NCBI GenBank assembly: GCA_964469165.1 | Contig: CAYXXZ010000007.1 | Span: forward strand, 1 to 60,148 | Origin: CAYXXZ01 sp964469165 | GTDB lineage: Bacteria > Pseudomonadota > Gammaproteobacteria > Pseudomonadales > Porticoccaceae | Reading direction: 5' to 3' | DNA: 60,148 nucleotides | In this document: positions 36,542 to 43,703 of the stretch, one piece after another | Position numbering within the stretch: the stretch's first letter is position 1 | How the letters are laid out: each line of letters opens with the position of its first letter | Notes under the pieces: model-generated | What the model saw: only the letters and a program-made list of their open reading frames with translations | Database searches by the model: none | Told to the model about the DNA's origin: nothing | Translations under genes and position numbers: made by a program

Positions 36542-36894
36542 ACACCACCTCGCTGCAAGTCGTCGAAGATGAGCTGTGCGAGAGCTTTGTTGCTGTCAAT
36601 CGTTCGGAGGGGTTCGTCACCCAGTCCTGCGCACATGGGGTTGTCGCCGAAGCTGTGCTCCAGCCACCAGTCGCACAGGGCATCACTACACCACCCGAGC
36701 AGGCGCGCCACAGCCTCCGTGTAGGCGCCCTGCAGTCTCCCTATGGCATCCGGCAGTGGGCTTTCGGGTGATAAGCCTACCAACGCGCTCAGCGCCTCCA
36801 TCTGCACATCGCATTCCCTCATTGCATTACGCCAGCTGTTGAGGGCTGCAAGGATCTCGTCGCGAGTCCTGTCCTGGGGGTTTTCGCGAGTCAT
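36538..36894 (-). CDS. conserved phage protein of unknown function
   Basis: 118 residues, mostly helical, acidic. WLEHSFGDNPMCAG and IDSNKALAQLIFDDL are the only distinctive stretches. It is translated in an ATGA-coupled chain with both neighbours. Confidence 0.65.
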   Translation of the reverse strand: MTRENPQDRTRDEILAALNSWRNAMRECDVQMEALSALVGLSPESPLPDAIGRLQGAYTEAVARLLGWCSDALCDWWLEHSFGDNPMCAGLGDEPLRTIDSNKALAQLIFDDLQRGGV

Positions 36895-37130
36895 GGCTTC
36901 GGCCTCCGGCCCAGCTCATGCCAGTAGTGTTGCTGGCCATCGATCTGGCCGTGGCAGTGCAGGCATTGAAACCTGGCCAGTCGGAGCCTTCCGATGTCGG
37001 TGCCAGGGATGATCTGGAAGTCATGGTATGGGCAGCTGTTGAGTAGGGCGTGGTTCTCCTTCACCTCCTGAGCGATGCGGGAGATTTCCTCTGCTGAGAG
37101 TCGGTTGGGTGTGGGCTGCATGGGCTGCAT
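36891..37130 (-). CDS. small His/Cys-rich protein, first late gene
   Basis: 79 residues. CPYHDF, then FQCLHCHGQIDGQQHYWHELGR, suggests a zinc site (Cys-Cys-His-His). Two start ATGs (37130, 37121) are possible and neither has a strong ribosome-binding site. Promoter P37 would start RNA about 10 bases upstream. It overlaps the next gene by 4 bp. Confidence 0.6.
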   Translation of the reverse strand: MQPMQPTPNRLSAEEISRIAQEVKENHALLNSCPYHDFQIIPGTDIGRLRLARFQCLHCHGQIDGQQHYWHELGRRPKP

Positions 37131-37146
37131 GGCTCGATTAGGGTTT

Positions 37147-37174
37147 GCCGTAGTTTACATATTGTTTATTCGAC
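37147..37174 (-). promoter_or_regulatory. late promoter P37 (head of the late region)
   Basis: Minus strand GTCGAAT (37174-37168) with TACGGC (37152-37147) at the position of the second box. The second box is the weakest of the family, but the location just before the first leftward gene is right. Confidence 0.5.
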
Positions 37175-37299
37175 TACAACAAATTGACAAAAACTTATTG
37201 ATGCCTTGGCGGCGGGAAAGTGAGTGTTGTTTTTGGGGCAGAGGGAAGAAATGGCGAGCGGGAGCGATTTGGGCGTCTTGAGGGGGTTTCGGCGAGTTC

Positions 37300-37582
37300 T
37301 GAGAAAATGGATTTTGTGAGAATCCTGAAAGCCAGCAAATACGCGGCCTACAGGGGTGAATTCTCATTTTCTCATTTTCTCACTAGGGTTATATCTATAT
37401 ATACCCCACCACTATATAAAAACCTTTCCGACTAGGAATAAATGGGTGGTGAGAAAGTGAGAAAATGAGAATATGAGAATATATATAATAAGAAATGTAT
37501 ATATATTAATAACTTACATAAAATTTACATGAAAATAAAATTCTCAAAATTCTCTCATTCTCACCTGATCAAATTTTGATCA
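37300..37582. other. AT-rich iteron region, candidate replication origin or partition site
   Basis: The 567-bp gap between the leftward and rightward operons holds no gene. It has clustered TGAGAA-type repeats in both directions: 37300-37309; an inverted block at 37363-37385 (CTCATTTTCTCATTTTCTCA); a direct block at 37449-37482 (GTGAGAAAGTGAGAAAATGA onward); and 37540-37565. AT-rich runs (TATATATA) lie between, and a perfect TGATCAAATTTTGATCA palindrome lies at 37566-37582. Iterons plus AT-rich DNA at a divergent junction are typical of an origin. This is not tested. Confidence 0.5.
37330..37346 (+). repeat. 17-bp repeat shared with the attL region
   Basis: GCCAGCAAATACGCGGC here matches GCCAGTAAATACGCGGC at 623-639, with one difference. 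Both are non-coding, and both have a CTTTCAG/CTGAAA context before them. The function is unknown. Confidence 0.55.
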
Positions 37583-37613
37583 TCAGTGTTCTTCAAAAAT
37601 ATCAATAAAAACT

Positions 37614-37665
37614 CTTCCTATTTAGGAAAACTGTTGTATAGTTACAAAAGTTAAGTTTTACTTAA
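37614..37665 (+). promoter_or_regulatory. early rightward promoter with perfect repressor operator
   Basis: TATAGT at 37637-37642 is a good -10 box, and the -35 region (37614-37619) is poor. A perfect palindrome TTAAGT-TTT-ACTTAA at 37651-37665 lies at the predicted start site, where a bound repressor would block transcription of the small early genes. A TTCCTATTTAGGAA palindrome precedes it at 37615-37628. Confidence 0.6.
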
Positions 37666-37697
37666 TTTATTAAAGTTAACTCTTGGAGATACAACCT

Positions 37698-38000
37698 ATG
37701 AAACAGCATCACCATCTGGTCGATTTCATCCTGGCGCAGGGGCATGCCATCCGGGTTGATGATGGCGAGGAAATAACAGGGGCGCTGCGTGACCGCGCCG
37801 AAATCATCGAGGCTATCGAGGCGGTGGAAGAAGCCACAGTCCATGCTGTTGTGCTAGCAGGCGATAAGCGCAAGCGTATTGGTTGGTTTTTTGTAATCCC
37901 TGATCTCGCAGACGACGAGACTGTTGCCGATTATTCGGCGACGCGCCTGTCGTCTGAGTGGGAGATTGACTACGCCAACCGCTACGGTGAAGAAGCATGA
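37698..38000 (+). CDS. early protein of unknown function (100 aa)
   Basis: It starts at ATG 37698 with GGAG 10 bases upstream. Acidic, with a helical stretch REIIEAIEAVEEATVHAVVL-like region and IGWFFVIPDLADDE. No family is recognised. First gene after the repressor-controlled promoter. Confidence 0.6.
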   Translation: MKQHHHLVDFILAQGHAIRVDDGEEITGALRDRAEIIEAIEAVEEATVHAVVLAGDKRKRIGWFFVIPDLADDETVADYSATRLSSEWEIDYANRYGEEA

Positions 38001-38080
38001 ACATCGAGACACTGGCGGCAATCGCTTACCTGGCTGCAGGGGCGTTCATCGTCTGGCACTTGGCGTGGGGTGGGGTATGA
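37997..38080 (+). CDS. 27-residue single-pass membrane micropeptide
   Basis: ATG 37997 overlaps the stop of the gene before (ATGA) and its own stop overlaps the next start (ATGA). The product MNIETLAAIAYLAAGAFIVW plus HLAWGGV is one transmembrane helix. The two-sided coupling argues that it is translated. The function is unknown; exclusion or regulation of a membrane partner is possible. Confidence 0.55.
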   Translation: MNIETLAAIAYLAAGAFIVWHLAWGGV

Positions 38081-38370
38081 GTGAATTATTTACCCCCGGT
38101 CGGTGGTATCCAAAAACCGACAACTTCGAGCCGGGGTTCAGCTCCATCGTACTCAATGACAAGCGCGCCGGCTGGGTAATGAGAATCCAGCACAATGGAG
38201 AGGCCATTGAAGCGCGGCAGCAGGCTGACTTGGCCCTGGTTGCAGCCGCTCCTGATCTTTATAGGGCGCTGAAGGATTGTGTTGATCTGATCGATGTCCT
38301 ATCCCCGCTGGAGGGTGACACAGTGCGCAAAGCCCGCGTTGCTCTGGCACTGGCGAGAGGGTGGTGGTAA
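38077..38370 (+). CDS. conserved phage early protein (97 aa)
   Basis: It starts MSELFTPGRWYPK and contains QQADLALVAAAPDLYRALKD, a pattern common in small early proteins of Proteobacteria phages. The function is unknown. It is ATGA-coupled upstream. Confidence 0.65.
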   Translation: MSELFTPGRWYPKTDNFEPGFSSIVLNDKRAGWVMRIQHNGEAIEARQQADLALVAAAPDLYRALKDCVDLIDVLSPLEGDTVRKARVALALARGWW

Positions 38371-38603
38371 TGGGCGACGTGGGTGAGATCTTCAATGCCA
38401 AGCGAGCGGCCGACAGAGAACGCCGCGCGCGCAACCTGGCAAACGCCGATCCATCAGGGTGGACGATTCATACCGAGCATCACTGGTCGCGCGTCCTGAG
38501 CGGCAAGCGCCTGGATTACTGGCCGAGCCGCAACAAATTCCAGTTCGAGGGCCGCGTCATGACTGGCGATGTGATGGGCTTCATCAGGAGGCGGGAGAAA
38601 TGA
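38370..38603 (+). CDS. conserved phage early protein (77 aa)
   Basis: MGDVGEIFNAKRAADRERRA then SGWTIHTEHHWSR and LDYWPSRNKFQFEG, a widespread small phage protein. The ATG at 38370 overlaps the previous stop (TAATG). The function is unknown. Confidence 0.7.
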   Translation: MGDVGEIFNAKRAADRERRARNLANADPSGWTIHTEHHWSRVLSGKRLDYWPSRNKFQFEGRVMTGDVMGFIRRREK

Positions 38604-38758
38604 AAGCAACCCTGCTATCAATCCTGCTCATCGCCATGATGGCATTCGGGTCTGTCCTGACACTTGACGGCCTGGAGTGGGAACTGACGGGCGAATGCCG
38701 GGATTGTGTCGTGTTGCACCTCGTCAGGCCGGGTCTGGTAAGGGAGGGCGCGCGGTGA
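38600..38758 (+). CDS. small exported or membrane protein (52 aa)
   Basis: MKATLLSILLIAMMAFGSVL is a signal-anchor sequence, followed by a short tail with CRDC. The start overlaps the previous stop (ATGA). The function is unknown. Confidence 0.55.
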   Translation: MKATLLSILLIAMMAFGSVLTLDGLEWELTGECRDCVVLHLVRPGLVREGAR

Positions 38759-38763
38759 TTGGG

Positions 38764-39138
38764 TCAGGTCTGGTTGTAAAAGTCCGCGCGCAGGGCGTTG
38801 CAGGCGATGGCAATTTCCCCGTAGTTCATGAAATCCCAGTCACGCTCAAAGGCGAGCGGGGACTTTCTCAACTGCGCCAGGGCGAAGTCAGCCTGAACAA
38901 GCGGATCTTTAATGCCGTTTTTTTCAATTTGCTCACTGATATCAATGCGACGATTGATCACCCATGCACCCGCTTTGCGGAAGGTGAATTTCTCACAGTT
39001 GTCCAGCATCTCAACCACCCTGGAAGAGTGGATTCTGGCTCCCTGCGAGGCGATGCATGATGAATCCCAGAGGTAGCAGCGGAATTGAAAGATCAGGACT
39101 GCGGCAGCGATCACTGCCGCGATTGTCAGATACCTCAT
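38764..39138 (-). CDS. leftward membrane-anchored protein, candidate lysogenic-conversion gene
   Basis: 124 residues from ATG 39138, with AGGAG 7 bases upstream; the longer in-frame start is rejected. An N-terminal TM or signal helix (MRYLTIAAVIAAAVLIFQF) is followed by a charged domain with several Cys (CYLWDSSC, NCEKF, IACNA). It is transcribed against all surrounding early genes and has its own upstream inverted repeat, the usual mark of a gene expressed from the lysogen. The function is unknown. Confidence 0.65.
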   Translation of the reverse strand: MRYLTIAAVIAAAVLIFQFRCYLWDSSCIASQGARIHSSRVVEMLDNCEKFTFRKAGAWVINRRIDISEQIEKNGIKDPLVQADFALAQLRKSPLAFERDWDFMNYGEIAIACNALRADFYNQT

Positions 39139-39146
39139 TGTCCACT

Positions 39147-39192
39147 CCTGTTCGTATAGGCAAGCCGGTCGCATTCAAATCATACGAACAGG
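39147..39192. promoter_or_regulatory. 11-bp inverted repeat upstream of the leftward membrane-protein gene
   Basis: CCTGTTCGTAT (39147-39157) and ATACGAACAGG (39182-39192) are perfect complements 24 bp apart. They span the likely promoter region of the leftward gene. The left arm overlaps the gene's ribosome-binding site. A dimer operator or an RNA hairpin masking the start are both possible. Confidence 0.5.
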
Positions 39193-39247
39193 AAGCATCA
39201 AAATGCAAAGAAGCTGTAATCAAGGAACCAATAATGAGGGCTACCCA

Positions 39248-39418
39248 ATGATAAATCCCCTCATTGCAGACACAAATCAAGAAACCCTGGAGAACGTATC
39301 CGAGGCAATGGATGCCTTTATGACACTGCTGGCGCACACAGACAGCAATATGGCCAGGCTCCTGGCGCCGTTGCACCAGGCGATAGATTACGTCGCCAAC
39401 AACCCGGAAGCCGAGTAA
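39248..39418 (+). CDS. small acidic early protein (56 aa)
   Basis: ATG 39248 has GAGGG 7 bases upstream. MINPLIADTNQETLENVSEA begins a wholly helical acidic protein. The function is unknown. A terminator follows. Confidence 0.55.
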   Translation: MINPLIADTNQETLENVSEAMDAFMTLLAHTDSNMARLLAPLHQAIDYVANNPEAE

Positions 39419-39425
39419 CAGCTAG

Positions 39426-39450
39426 CCCGCTGCTCAGGTGGCGGGTTTTT
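39426..39450 (+). terminator. terminator after the 56-residue gene
   Basis: CCCGC...GCGGG stem with a 10-base loop and a T5 run, 8 bp past the stop codon. Confidence 0.6.
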
Positions 39451-39499
39451 ATTGAGCCGAGGATCAAGAAATGCTTAACAATTGTGAAGAGGTAAAGAA

Positions 39500-39721
39500 A
39501 TGGTGGGCATGATTAAGCGAGTGACCCAGGTTGTGATCGCGCCGGAGGGCGCCGACCTGTACGACGAGCGCGGACTCATGGTTGGGATGACCGACGATGG
39601 CGGCGGTGAGTTTGTCATTGTGCGGAACTGCTGCGGCGAGGGGAGCCTGCGGATTGAACCAGAGGACTGGCCGGGGCTGCGGGCCGCTATCAACCGAATG
39701 GTTGAGGGCTGCAAGGCATGA
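39500..39721 (+). CDS. early protein of unknown function (73 aa)
   Basis: MVGMIKRVTQVVIAPEGADL, beta-rich, with a later acidic EPEDWPGLRAAINRM. It overlaps the methylase start by 4 bp (ATGA). Confidence 0.6.
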   Translation: MVGMIKRVTQVVIAPEGADLYDERGLMVGMTDDGGGEFVIVRNCCGEGSLRIEPEDWPGLRAAINRMVEGCKA

Positions 39722-40200
39722 GCATTGGTGGCCATCAAAGTGCGGTAGCCCTGAAAGACGAATGGCTGACCCCGCCGGAGATAATCAAGGCGCTTGGCCC
39801 GTTCGACCTTGATCCCTGCGCGCCCGTGAACAGGCCTTGGGATACGGCTGATGACCACTACACGATCTACGACGACGGTCTGATCAAGCCGTGGGGAGGG
39901 CGCGTCTGGTGCAATCCGCCCTATGGACGCGAGACACCGCTCTGGCTTGCCCGTTGCGTCGAGCACGGCAACTGCATCGCACTGATCTTCGCTCGAACGG
40001 AGACCAAGATGTTCTTCGATCACGTCTGGGGCAAGGCCGACGCGCTGCTGTTCCTGGAGGGCCGCCTGCATTTCCATCACGTCGATGGCAGCCGGGCCAA
40101 GGCCAATAGTGGCGCGCCGTCCGTCCTGGTGGCCTACGGCCAAAACAACGTCGCTGCGCTGATCACCTCCGGGTACCGTGGGCGGCTGGTGCATTTGTAA
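39718..40200 (+). CDS. phage DNA N6-adenine methyltransferase (Dam type)
   Basis: 160 residues matching the phage Dam family (PF05869): EWLTPPEIIKALGPFDLDPC (SAM region with DPC at 32-34), catalytic CNPPYGR (NPPY 66-69), ALIFARTETKMFFDHVW. It methylates adenine in phage DNA, probably to evade restriction or to time replication or packaging. The full family length is present. Confidence 0.9.
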   Translation: MSIGGHQSAVALKDEWLTPPEIIKALGPFDLDPCAPVNRPWDTADDHYTIYDDGLIKPWGGRVWCNPPYGRETPLWLARCVEHGNCIALIFARTETKMFFDHVWGKADALLFLEGRLHFHHVDGSRAKANSGAPSVLVAYGQNNVAALITSGYRGRLVHL

Positions 40201-40235
40201 ACCCAACAGCCCGGTGTCGGGCAGGAGAAAGGAAG

Positions 40236-40925
40236 GTGAAAGAAGCAACATTTATCGAAGTAGACGCAGATGTTCGTTACTGGGAGGACGCCACGGTGAA
40301 CGGCGTCGAAGACATTGACGGCACCCTCGTGCCATGCCGGAAGGGTGACGCATGGGCTCCCACCATCCGCTTGGCAGATGGCTACATTAAAGGATGGCCC
40401 GAGGGAACGACAGCGAGCATTTATTACAAGGTCTGCGACCAAGGGCTTTACTGGCTGCTATCTGAGGGCGGACTCCGGATTGCGAAGTGGCGCGGCGATT
40501 ACGTTCCCGACAACATTTTGTGCGTCGGCGAAAATGGTTATGGCGATTACATCATTTTCAAAGTCAACGGAGACGGCTTTATCGAGAACTGGAACCAGCC
40601 GGTCTTAGAAGCCGACGAGTGGGAGCAGATCGCTGTAGTAAAAGCCGCTACGGACGCGCCCAAACCTCCGACCATTCTCACGGCAGCCCTTCGCCAGTAC
40701 CGGCACAACGCCGGCGATGGCTTTGTGTTCGGCTATGACAAGGAATACGTCGACGAGTTCATAGCGCAACTGGTGGCTGCCTTGGACCGCTTGGCGTTCG
40801 CTGCCGAGTGCCGCGACAACACCAGCGGCGATGCCGTTCGCCTGATTACGGTGCGCGCCGAGCTTGCCGCTGCTGCCAAGAACGCCAGAGAAGCCCTCGC
40901 CGCCTACAGGAAGGGAGGTGAATGA
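40236..40925 (+). CDS. early protein of unknown function (229 aa)
   Basis: GTG start with AGGA just upstream. The N-terminal half is beta-rich (RYWEDATVNGVEDIDGTLVP, GENGYGDYIIFKVNGDG) and looks like a substrate- or nucleic-acid-binding fold. The C-terminal part is a helical tail ending NAREALAAYRKGGE that recurs at the end of the next gene product (NEALAAYRQGGVE). The shared tails suggest a short duplicated module. The function is unknown. Confidence 0.65.
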   Translation: MKEATFIEVDADVRYWEDATVNGVEDIDGTLVPCRKGDAWAPTIRLADGYIKGWPEGTTASIYYKVCDQGLYWLLSEGGLRIAKWRGDYVPDNILCVGENGYGDYIIFKVNGDGFIENWNQPVLEADEWEQIAVVKAATDAPKPPTILTAALRQYRHNAGDGFVFGYDKEYVDEFIAQLVAALDRLAFAAECRDNTSGDAVRLITVRAELAAAAKNAREALAAYRKGGE

Positions 40926-41368
40926 TGGCCACAGAAAAACTTCCCCCCTGCCCATTTTGTGGTGTCTCGGATGCTTTCGTTGAGCGCGCGGATTACAGCA
41001 GCGCTTACGTCCAGTGCAACAACTGCGGCGCTGCCGGGCCGACCGAAACTCAGGAGGATGATGACGAGGAAGTGCCGGGCGCCGGTGCTGCTATCAATTC
41101 ATGGCGCCGGCGCTCTAATCCGTCTCCAGGTGCGCCGAAGTCGCCTCCTAGTCATGCGGAAGAAATATCTGACGTATCGGCCACGCCGCCAGGATACAGG
41201 TTACAACCTGACGAAACCGCATCGAAGCTGGTGGAGGCGCTAGTTAGATGCCGCCTACAGGCGAGCTATTCGCTAGGCGACACGATAGTACTAGCTGGTC
41301 AGTTGCGTAAAGTCCGAGAGATTGTGAATGAAGCACTCGCCGCCTACCGGCAGGGAGGTGTGGAATGA
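40922..41368 (+). CDS. Lar-like zinc-ribbon protein (restriction alleviation family)
   Basis: 148 residues. The N-terminus LPPCPFCG...VQCNNCGAAGP with a following AAINSWRRR is the Lar restriction-alleviation pattern (Rac prophage Lar counters EcoKI). A Pro/Ser-rich linker leads to a helical tail. The start overlaps the previous stop. Confidence 0.7.
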   Translation: MMATEKLPPCPFCGVSDAFVERADYSSAYVQCNNCGAAGPTETQEDDDEEVPGAGAAINSWRRRSNPSPGAPKSPPSHAEEISDVSATPPGYRLQPDETASKLVEALVRCRLQASYSLGDTIVLAGQLRKVREIVNEALAAYRQGGVE

Positions 41369-41709
41369 CACATAAAAATATCATCCCCGACGAAGCTGTC
41401 GGCTTCCAGGTTCAGCGAATCATGCGTGAGAGAGAGGTGGAGTTGCGGGCATACACGCCTATCCAGTTCACCACGGAGCGCCCGGCTCAGTCATGCCGGC
41501 TTTACTACACCCGATGCAGAGTATTCAGCGGGGTACACGAGGGCAGCGCCGAGACGTCGGCTGGCATCTGCGACGTGCTGGACAAGGATGGCGACATCAT
41601 CGGTGATTTTCTTCTGAACCGGAAAGGGATCAAGTGGCTCATTAAGGCTTTGGGCGCGACGGTCGAGCCGGACTTCTACGCCGATAACGGGCAGGGAGGC
41701 GGGGAATGA
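41365..41709 (+). CDS. early protein of unknown function (114 aa)
   Basis: MTHKNIIPDEAVGFQVQRIM, then a mixed alpha/beta chain with CRLYYTRCRVFSG and LLNRKGIKWLIKALG. It is ATGA-coupled on both sides. No family is recognised. Confidence 0.6.
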   Translation: MTHKNIIPDEAVGFQVQRIMREREVELRAYTPIQFTTERPAQSCRLYYTRCRVFSGVHEGSAETSAGICDVLDKDGDIIGDFLLNRKGIKWLIKALGATVEPDFYADNGQGGGE

Positions 41710-42041
41710 ACATTGAGCCACTAACCCGTATCGACCAGATCAAAGTTGGCGACACTCTTCTGATCAGCGACGGCAGCGAGATAACAGCGACAACGGCAAA
41801 GATCGTGAGTGTTTCTGGGCGCGACGGCACCGAAGTGATTTTCAACGTCGGGGCAAACGCCTTTTTCAACGTGGGTATGTACCTGGGCGGCAAGTCGTGG
41901 GCGAAGGACGTGCGCGTTGTGATGATCCCGATTGACGATCAACCCGTCAAGACTGCCTCCGCATACAAGTATGGCTGCACCGTTTGCGGATACATCCGGC
42001 GCTTTGAGGGCGCATGCCCACATTGTGGGTGCCGCGTATGA
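41706..42041 (+). CDS. zinc-ribbon early protein (111 aa)
   Basis: A beta-rich N-terminal domain (IKVGDTLLISDGSEITATTA) is followed by a C-terminal zinc ribbon YGCTVCGYIRRFEGACPHCG. Nucleic-acid binding is plausible. The function is unknown. Confidence 0.6.
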   Translation: MNIEPLTRIDQIKVGDTLLISDGSEITATTAKIVSVSGRDGTEVIFNVGANAFFNVGMYLGGKSWAKDVRVVMIPIDDQPVKTASAYKYGCTVCGYIRRFEGACPHCGCRV

Positions 42042-42075
42042 CCGCCATGACCCGAGCAAAAGTTGGAGGCACAAC

Positions 42076-42285
42076 ATGAACCCAGTAAGCAACCTGACTG
42101 CCGCGGTGGCAATCAAGAAACCCGAGCGTGAAGCCCTGGCGCGGGAGGTCGCAGAGTACAAGGCGCGCGGTGGCGTGATACAGGTACTGAAAGAGAGCGA
42201 CAGCGGTATTCCGCGCGATGACAAAAAGCCATACGGGAGAGTCATGACGAGGAAAGAGAAGGCAGCCCTGGCGCAGGAGGACTGA
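42076..42285 (+). CDS. small early protein (69 aa)
   Basis: ATG 42076 with GGAGG 7 bases upstream. MNPVSNLTAAVAIKKPEREA, basic and helical, ending TRKEKAALAQED. The function is unknown. Confidence 0.6.
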   Translation: MNPVSNLTAAVAIKKPEREALAREVAEYKARGGVIQVLKESDSGIPRDDKKPYGRVMTRKEKAALAQED

Positions 42286-42286
42286 T

Positions 42287-42577
42287 ATGTCAGTGACGTA
42301 TACCCCGAAGACGCTGGCCAAGTTGCTGGGTGTTACGCCGCGCACCGTCATCAACTGGTGTAACGCTGGGCGCCTGGCCGGGGATGCCGAAAAGGTGGGC
42401 GGGGTATGGGTGATCACCTGGTCGCCATTTATCACTGCAGATCTCCCAGCTGGCGCACCCCCACGGCTCTCAAACGGCCAACTGGTATTCACCCGCCACC
42501 CTGGTGGCAGGCCGCTGGGCTCTCGGGATAAAAAACCAAGAAAGAGGAAAGGCGATGGCAATCCGTCTCAGGGCTGA
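42287..42577 (+). CDS. MerR/excisionase-type helix-turn-helix protein
   Basis: 96 residues. YTPKTLAKLLGVTPRTVINW plus CNAGRLAG, then VGGVWVITW, is a helix-17/excisionase-type winged HTH. The basic tail is GGRPLGSRDKKPRKRK. It could be an excisionase, though it is 13 kb from int, or an early/late regulator. Confidence 0.7.
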   Translation: MSVTYTPKTLAKLLGVTPRTVINWCNAGRLAGDAEKVGGVWVITWSPFITADLPAGAPPRLSNGQLVFTRHPGGRPLGSRDKKPRKRKGDGNPSQG

Positions 42578-42908
42578 ATCCTCTGTCTCCGGGGTCCGCA
42601 AGATGCTGGATCGAGCGTCTCTACTCCTTTCGTCCAATCCGGGCGCACGGGAAAAGCTCTATGACGGCACTTTCAAAATACGCTGCCCAATTCCTACCGG
42701 TTACAAACCACGGATGAACCTTTACGCAACAGGCTTGTCCGCCAGATTCAATGCGCAGGGGATGATTTTTGAAATATCAGAAACATCAGAGGGACTTTCA
42801 GGTGGGTGGATGGCGAGCTGCATTCCACCGCCTATGTACAAAGTATTTCTGTCGGCCTGGATTAAATCCCAAGAGAACTTACCGCCAGAACAGTTTCAAT
42901 TGTTTTGA
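42555..42908 (+). CDS. early protein of unknown function (117 aa)
   Basis: ATG 42555 has GAGG 9 bases upstream, inside the end of the previous gene. MAIRLRAESSVSGVRKMLDR; later FEISETSEGLSGGWMASCIP. No family is recognised. Confidence 0.6.
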   Translation: MAIRLRAESSVSGVRKMLDRASLLLSSNPGAREKLYDGTFKIRCPIPTGYKPRMNLYATGLSARFNAQGMIFEISETSEGLSGGWMASCIPPPMYKVFLSAWIKSQENLPPEQFQLF

Positions 42909-42924
42909 CCACAAGGAAACACAA

Positions 42925-43131
42925 ATGGAAACACTAAAAATGCTGGTGATACACGATTTGTCGGGAAGTAGATTTTCGGCCACTCGTGGAATCATTACGA
43001 ACTTTGATTCTGAAAATGTCGAGGCGTTTGCCCGTGATGGGCAGCACGTCATTGTTGCAGTGCATGACGAACTTTTGGATTTTGCAAACAAGATGGAAAT
43101 TATTGTGGAGGAAAGAAATGAAACCGTTTGA
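42925..43131 (+). CDS. small early protein (68 aa)
   Basis: ATG 42925 after AAGGAAACACAA. METLKMLVIHDLSGSRFSAT, mixed alpha/beta, with an acidic end. The function is unknown. More AT-rich than the genes to its left. Confidence 0.6.
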   Translation: METLKMLVIHDLSGSRFSATRGIITNFDSENVEAFARDGQHVIVAVHDELLDFANKMEIIVEERNETV

Positions 43132-43471
43132 CTTAGAAGCAGCTATGCGCGGCGCACCAATCCAAACACGCAAAGGGCGGCCCGCGAAATTCCTAGCGTT
43201 TGTACCCGAAGCAATGTTAACCCAACGATTGGTGGTGCTGGTTGGTCAGTCTGTATTGACCATTTGCGAAAGTGGGGAGGTTAACGAAATATACGAAAGC
43301 AACAACGACATCTTCATGGCACCAAAGAAGCGGACGGTGTGGGTCGTGAGAAGACCGTGCGGGGATACAGCTACTCTCTTTGAGCGAGCCACGAAAGCCG
43401 AGGCCCTTCTGTTGGCAGTGACACTTCGAGACGGGGCGGTTTCTGTTCACTCAATGGAGATAGAAGAATGA
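43118..43471 (+). CDS. conserved phage early protein (117 aa)
   Basis: ATG 43118 after GGAGGAAAGAA, within the end of the previous gene. MKPFDLEAAMRGAPIQTRKG and the following AKFLAFVPEA match the start of a widespread family of small phage proteins. The function is unknown. Confidence 0.7.
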   Translation: MKPFDLEAAMRGAPIQTRKGRPAKFLAFVPEAMLTQRLVVLVGQSVLTICESGEVNEIYESNNDIFMAPKKRTVWVVRRPCGDTATLFERATKAEALLLAVTLRDGAVSVHSMEIEE

Positions 43472-43656
43472 AAACGCAGATAGCACACGAGTTGCAAAAG
43501 GAAATTCTCAAGCAGGCGGAGATTTACCAAGAAAAGGCAGCCCTCGCTGCGGTTAATTATGCAAGATCGGGGAGTGCTGGTGCTCACCAGGAGTTTGCCA
43601 TGGCAGAAGCGATTGAGACGACTTTGCGGAGTGTCCACAAACTGGTGTGTTCATAA
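43468..43656 (+). CDS. small helical early protein (62 aa)
   Basis: MKTQIAHELQKEILKQAEIY, almost all helix. ATGA-coupled to the gene before. The function is unknown. Confidence 0.55.
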   Translation: MKTQIAHELQKEILKQAEIYQEKAALAAVNYARSGSAGAHQEFAMAEAIETTLRSVHKLVCS

Positions 43657-43703
43657 CTACATGAGCTTGAGAAGCATATTCCTGATAGCTTGCCGGAGGA
43701 AAG

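Noticed and set aside
37440..37560. CRISPR array at the TGAGAA repeats
   Set aside because: Repeats are 6 to 10 bases, unevenly spaced and in both orientations, with no spacer structure and no cas genes.
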